Origin: Methylocapsa sp.
Lineage (GTDB): Bacteria; Pseudomonadota; Alphaproteobacteria; Rhizobiales; Beijerinckiaceae
Length of the DNA: 5,640 nt
Reading direction: 5' to 3'
NCBI GenBank assembly: GCA_003162995.1
Contig: PLUZ01000184.1
Coordinates: forward strand, 1-5,640
Shown: in pieces, positions 4,853-5,640 of the stretch
Numbering within the stretch: position 1 is the first letter of the stretch
Layout: the number at the start of each line of letters is the position of its first letter
Notes under the pieces: model-generated
Seen by the model: the letters and a program-made list of their open reading frames with translations, nothing else
What the model was told of the DNA's origin: nothing
Database searches by the model: none
Made by a program: the position numbers and the translations under genes

Positions 4853-5640
4853 ATGCCGCTCCGTTACATGTCCGGCTTCGGCAACGACTTCGAAACGGAG
4901 GGGTTGCCGGGCGCCTTGCCGCAAGGGCAGAATTCGCCGCAGCGCTGCCCCTATGGGCTTTATGCCGAGCAATTGTCGGGGACGTCCTTTACCGCGCCGC
5001 GCGGCGCCAATGAGCGCTCCTGGCTCTACCGCATGCGCCCCTCGGTCAAACATGCGAGCCGCTTTACGAGCGTCGATGTTCCCTATTGGAAAACCGCGCC
5101 GCATATCGTCGCGCACGGCCTGCCGCTTGGCCAATTGCGCTGGGACCCTTTGCCCATTCCCAATGAGCCCTGGACCTTCGTGACCGGCATACGGACCATG
5201 ACGAGCGCGGGCGATGTTCAAACCCAGATAGGCATGGCGGCGCATGTCTTCCATGTGACGCAGAGCATGGAAGACGATTATTTCATGAATGCCGACGGCG
5301 AATTGCTGATCGTGCCGCAACTCGGCGCACTCGACATCGCGACCGAGTTCGGCCGCATTGATATCGCGCCCTGCGAGATCGCGGTGATCCCGCGCGGAAT
5401 GAAGTTCAAGGTGGGGCTGAAAGACGGTCCCGCGCGCGGCTATGTGTGCGAGAACTATAGTGCGAAGTTCACCTTGCCGGCGCGCGGGCCGATCGGCGCC
5501 AATTGTCTCGCCAATCCGCGCGACTTCAAAATTCCGGTGGCGGCCTACGAGGAGAAGGAAACAGCTTGCCGCCTGACGATAAAATGGTGCGGAGGCTTCC
5601 ATGTCACTGAGATCGGCCATTCGCCGCTCGACGTCGTCGC
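4853..5640 (+). CDS. hmgA: homogentisate 1,2-dioxygenase, 3'-truncated by the window edge
   Basis: This Fe(II) dioxygenase opens the ring of homogentisate to give 4-maleylacetoacetate, the step after HPPD. Translation from 4853 stays open to the window end, giving 262 complete codons of a family usually about 430-450 residues long. The N-terminal signature is unmistakable: [10 protein letters not shown] (7-16), [13 protein letters not shown] (18-30), [18 protein letters not shown] (33-50), [11 protein letters not shown] (55-65). Downstream, [14 protein letters not shown] (212-225) is another family hallmark. The iron ligands (two His and one Glu) lie in the C-terminal third, past the window, so they cannot be checked. 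AGGGG (4840-4844) lies 8 nt before the ATG. The gene probably has its own promoter at about 4703-4732, separate from hpd, since the membrane-protein gene between them is reversed. A fumarylacetoacetase or maleylacetoacetate isomerase gene may follow outside the window. Confidence 0.96.
   Translation, partial: MPLRYMSGFGNDFETEGLPGALPQGQNSPQRCPYGLYAEQLSGTSFTAPRGANERSWLYRMRPSVKHASRFTSVDVPYWKTAPHIVAHGLPLGQLRWDPLPIPNEPWTFVTGIRTMTSAGDVQTQIGMAAHVFHVTQSMEDDYFMNADGELLIVPQLGALDIATEFGRIDIAPCEIAVIPRGMKFKVGLKDGPARGYVCENYSAKFTLPARGPIGANCLANPRDFKIPVAAYEEKETACRLTIKWCGGFHVTEIGHSPLDVV

Noticed and set aside
4736..5620. Long minus-strand open frame of 294 codons opposite hmgA.
   Set aside because: It lies antisense to an unmistakable HmgA coding sequence, and its translation resembles no known protein. 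High-G+C genes commonly leave open antisense frames.

Overview
This window looks like a chromosomal segment of an alphaproteobacterium, probably of the Hyphomicrobiales. The evidence is G+C-rich coding sequence, close-packed genes with good Shine-Dalgarno sites, an Lrp/AsnC regulator divergent from hpd, and the style of the proteins. No genus can be named from sequence alone. Its theme is phenylalanine and tyrosine breakdown through homogentisate: phenylalanine 4-hydroxylase (PhhA), 4-hydroxyphenylpyruvate dioxygenase (HPPD) and homogentisate 1,2-dioxygenase (HmgA) are all recognisable with their key residues or signature motifs.

Layout from left to right: (1) 3-785 (+), the 3' part of a dienelactone-hydrolase-family protein whose N-terminus, probably an export signal, begins before the window. 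(2) 786-896, a G+C-rich, hairpin-prone leader. (3) 897-1799 (+), phhA, followed 25 bp later by 1825-2508 (+), a short-chain dehydrogenase with C-terminal motifs resembling animal quinonoid dihydropteridine reductase. These two look like an operon. (4) 2518-3009 (-), an Lrp/AsnC regulator convergent with the SDR gene and divergent from hpd across a 107-bp region holding back-to-back promoters and repeated ATTTCG boxes. (5) 3117-4220 (+), hpd. (6) 4229-4627 (-), a small multi-pass membrane protein of unknown function, with lower G+C than its neighbours. (7) 4628-4852, a 225-bp regulatory region with a 15-bp tandem repeat, a perfect TATAAT and a 9-bp inverted repeat just before the hmgA ribosome binding site. 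(8) 4853-5640 (+), hmgA, cut off by the window end.

How the genes work together: PhhA converts phenylalanine to tyrosine using tetrahydropterin and O2, and the SDR may recycle the oxidised pterin. An aminotransferase not seen here would give 4-hydroxyphenylpyruvate. HPPD makes homogentisate, and HmgA opens the ring to maleylacetoacetate. The later isomerase and fumarylacetoacetase are not in the window and may lie downstream of hmgA. The Lrp-type protein is the likely local regulator of hpd. No mobile element, CRISPR array, tRNA or rRNA was seen. Most of this is a known catabolic pathway; the least ordinary points are the DHPR-like SDR beside phhA, the unknown membrane protein, and the structured hmgA upstream region.
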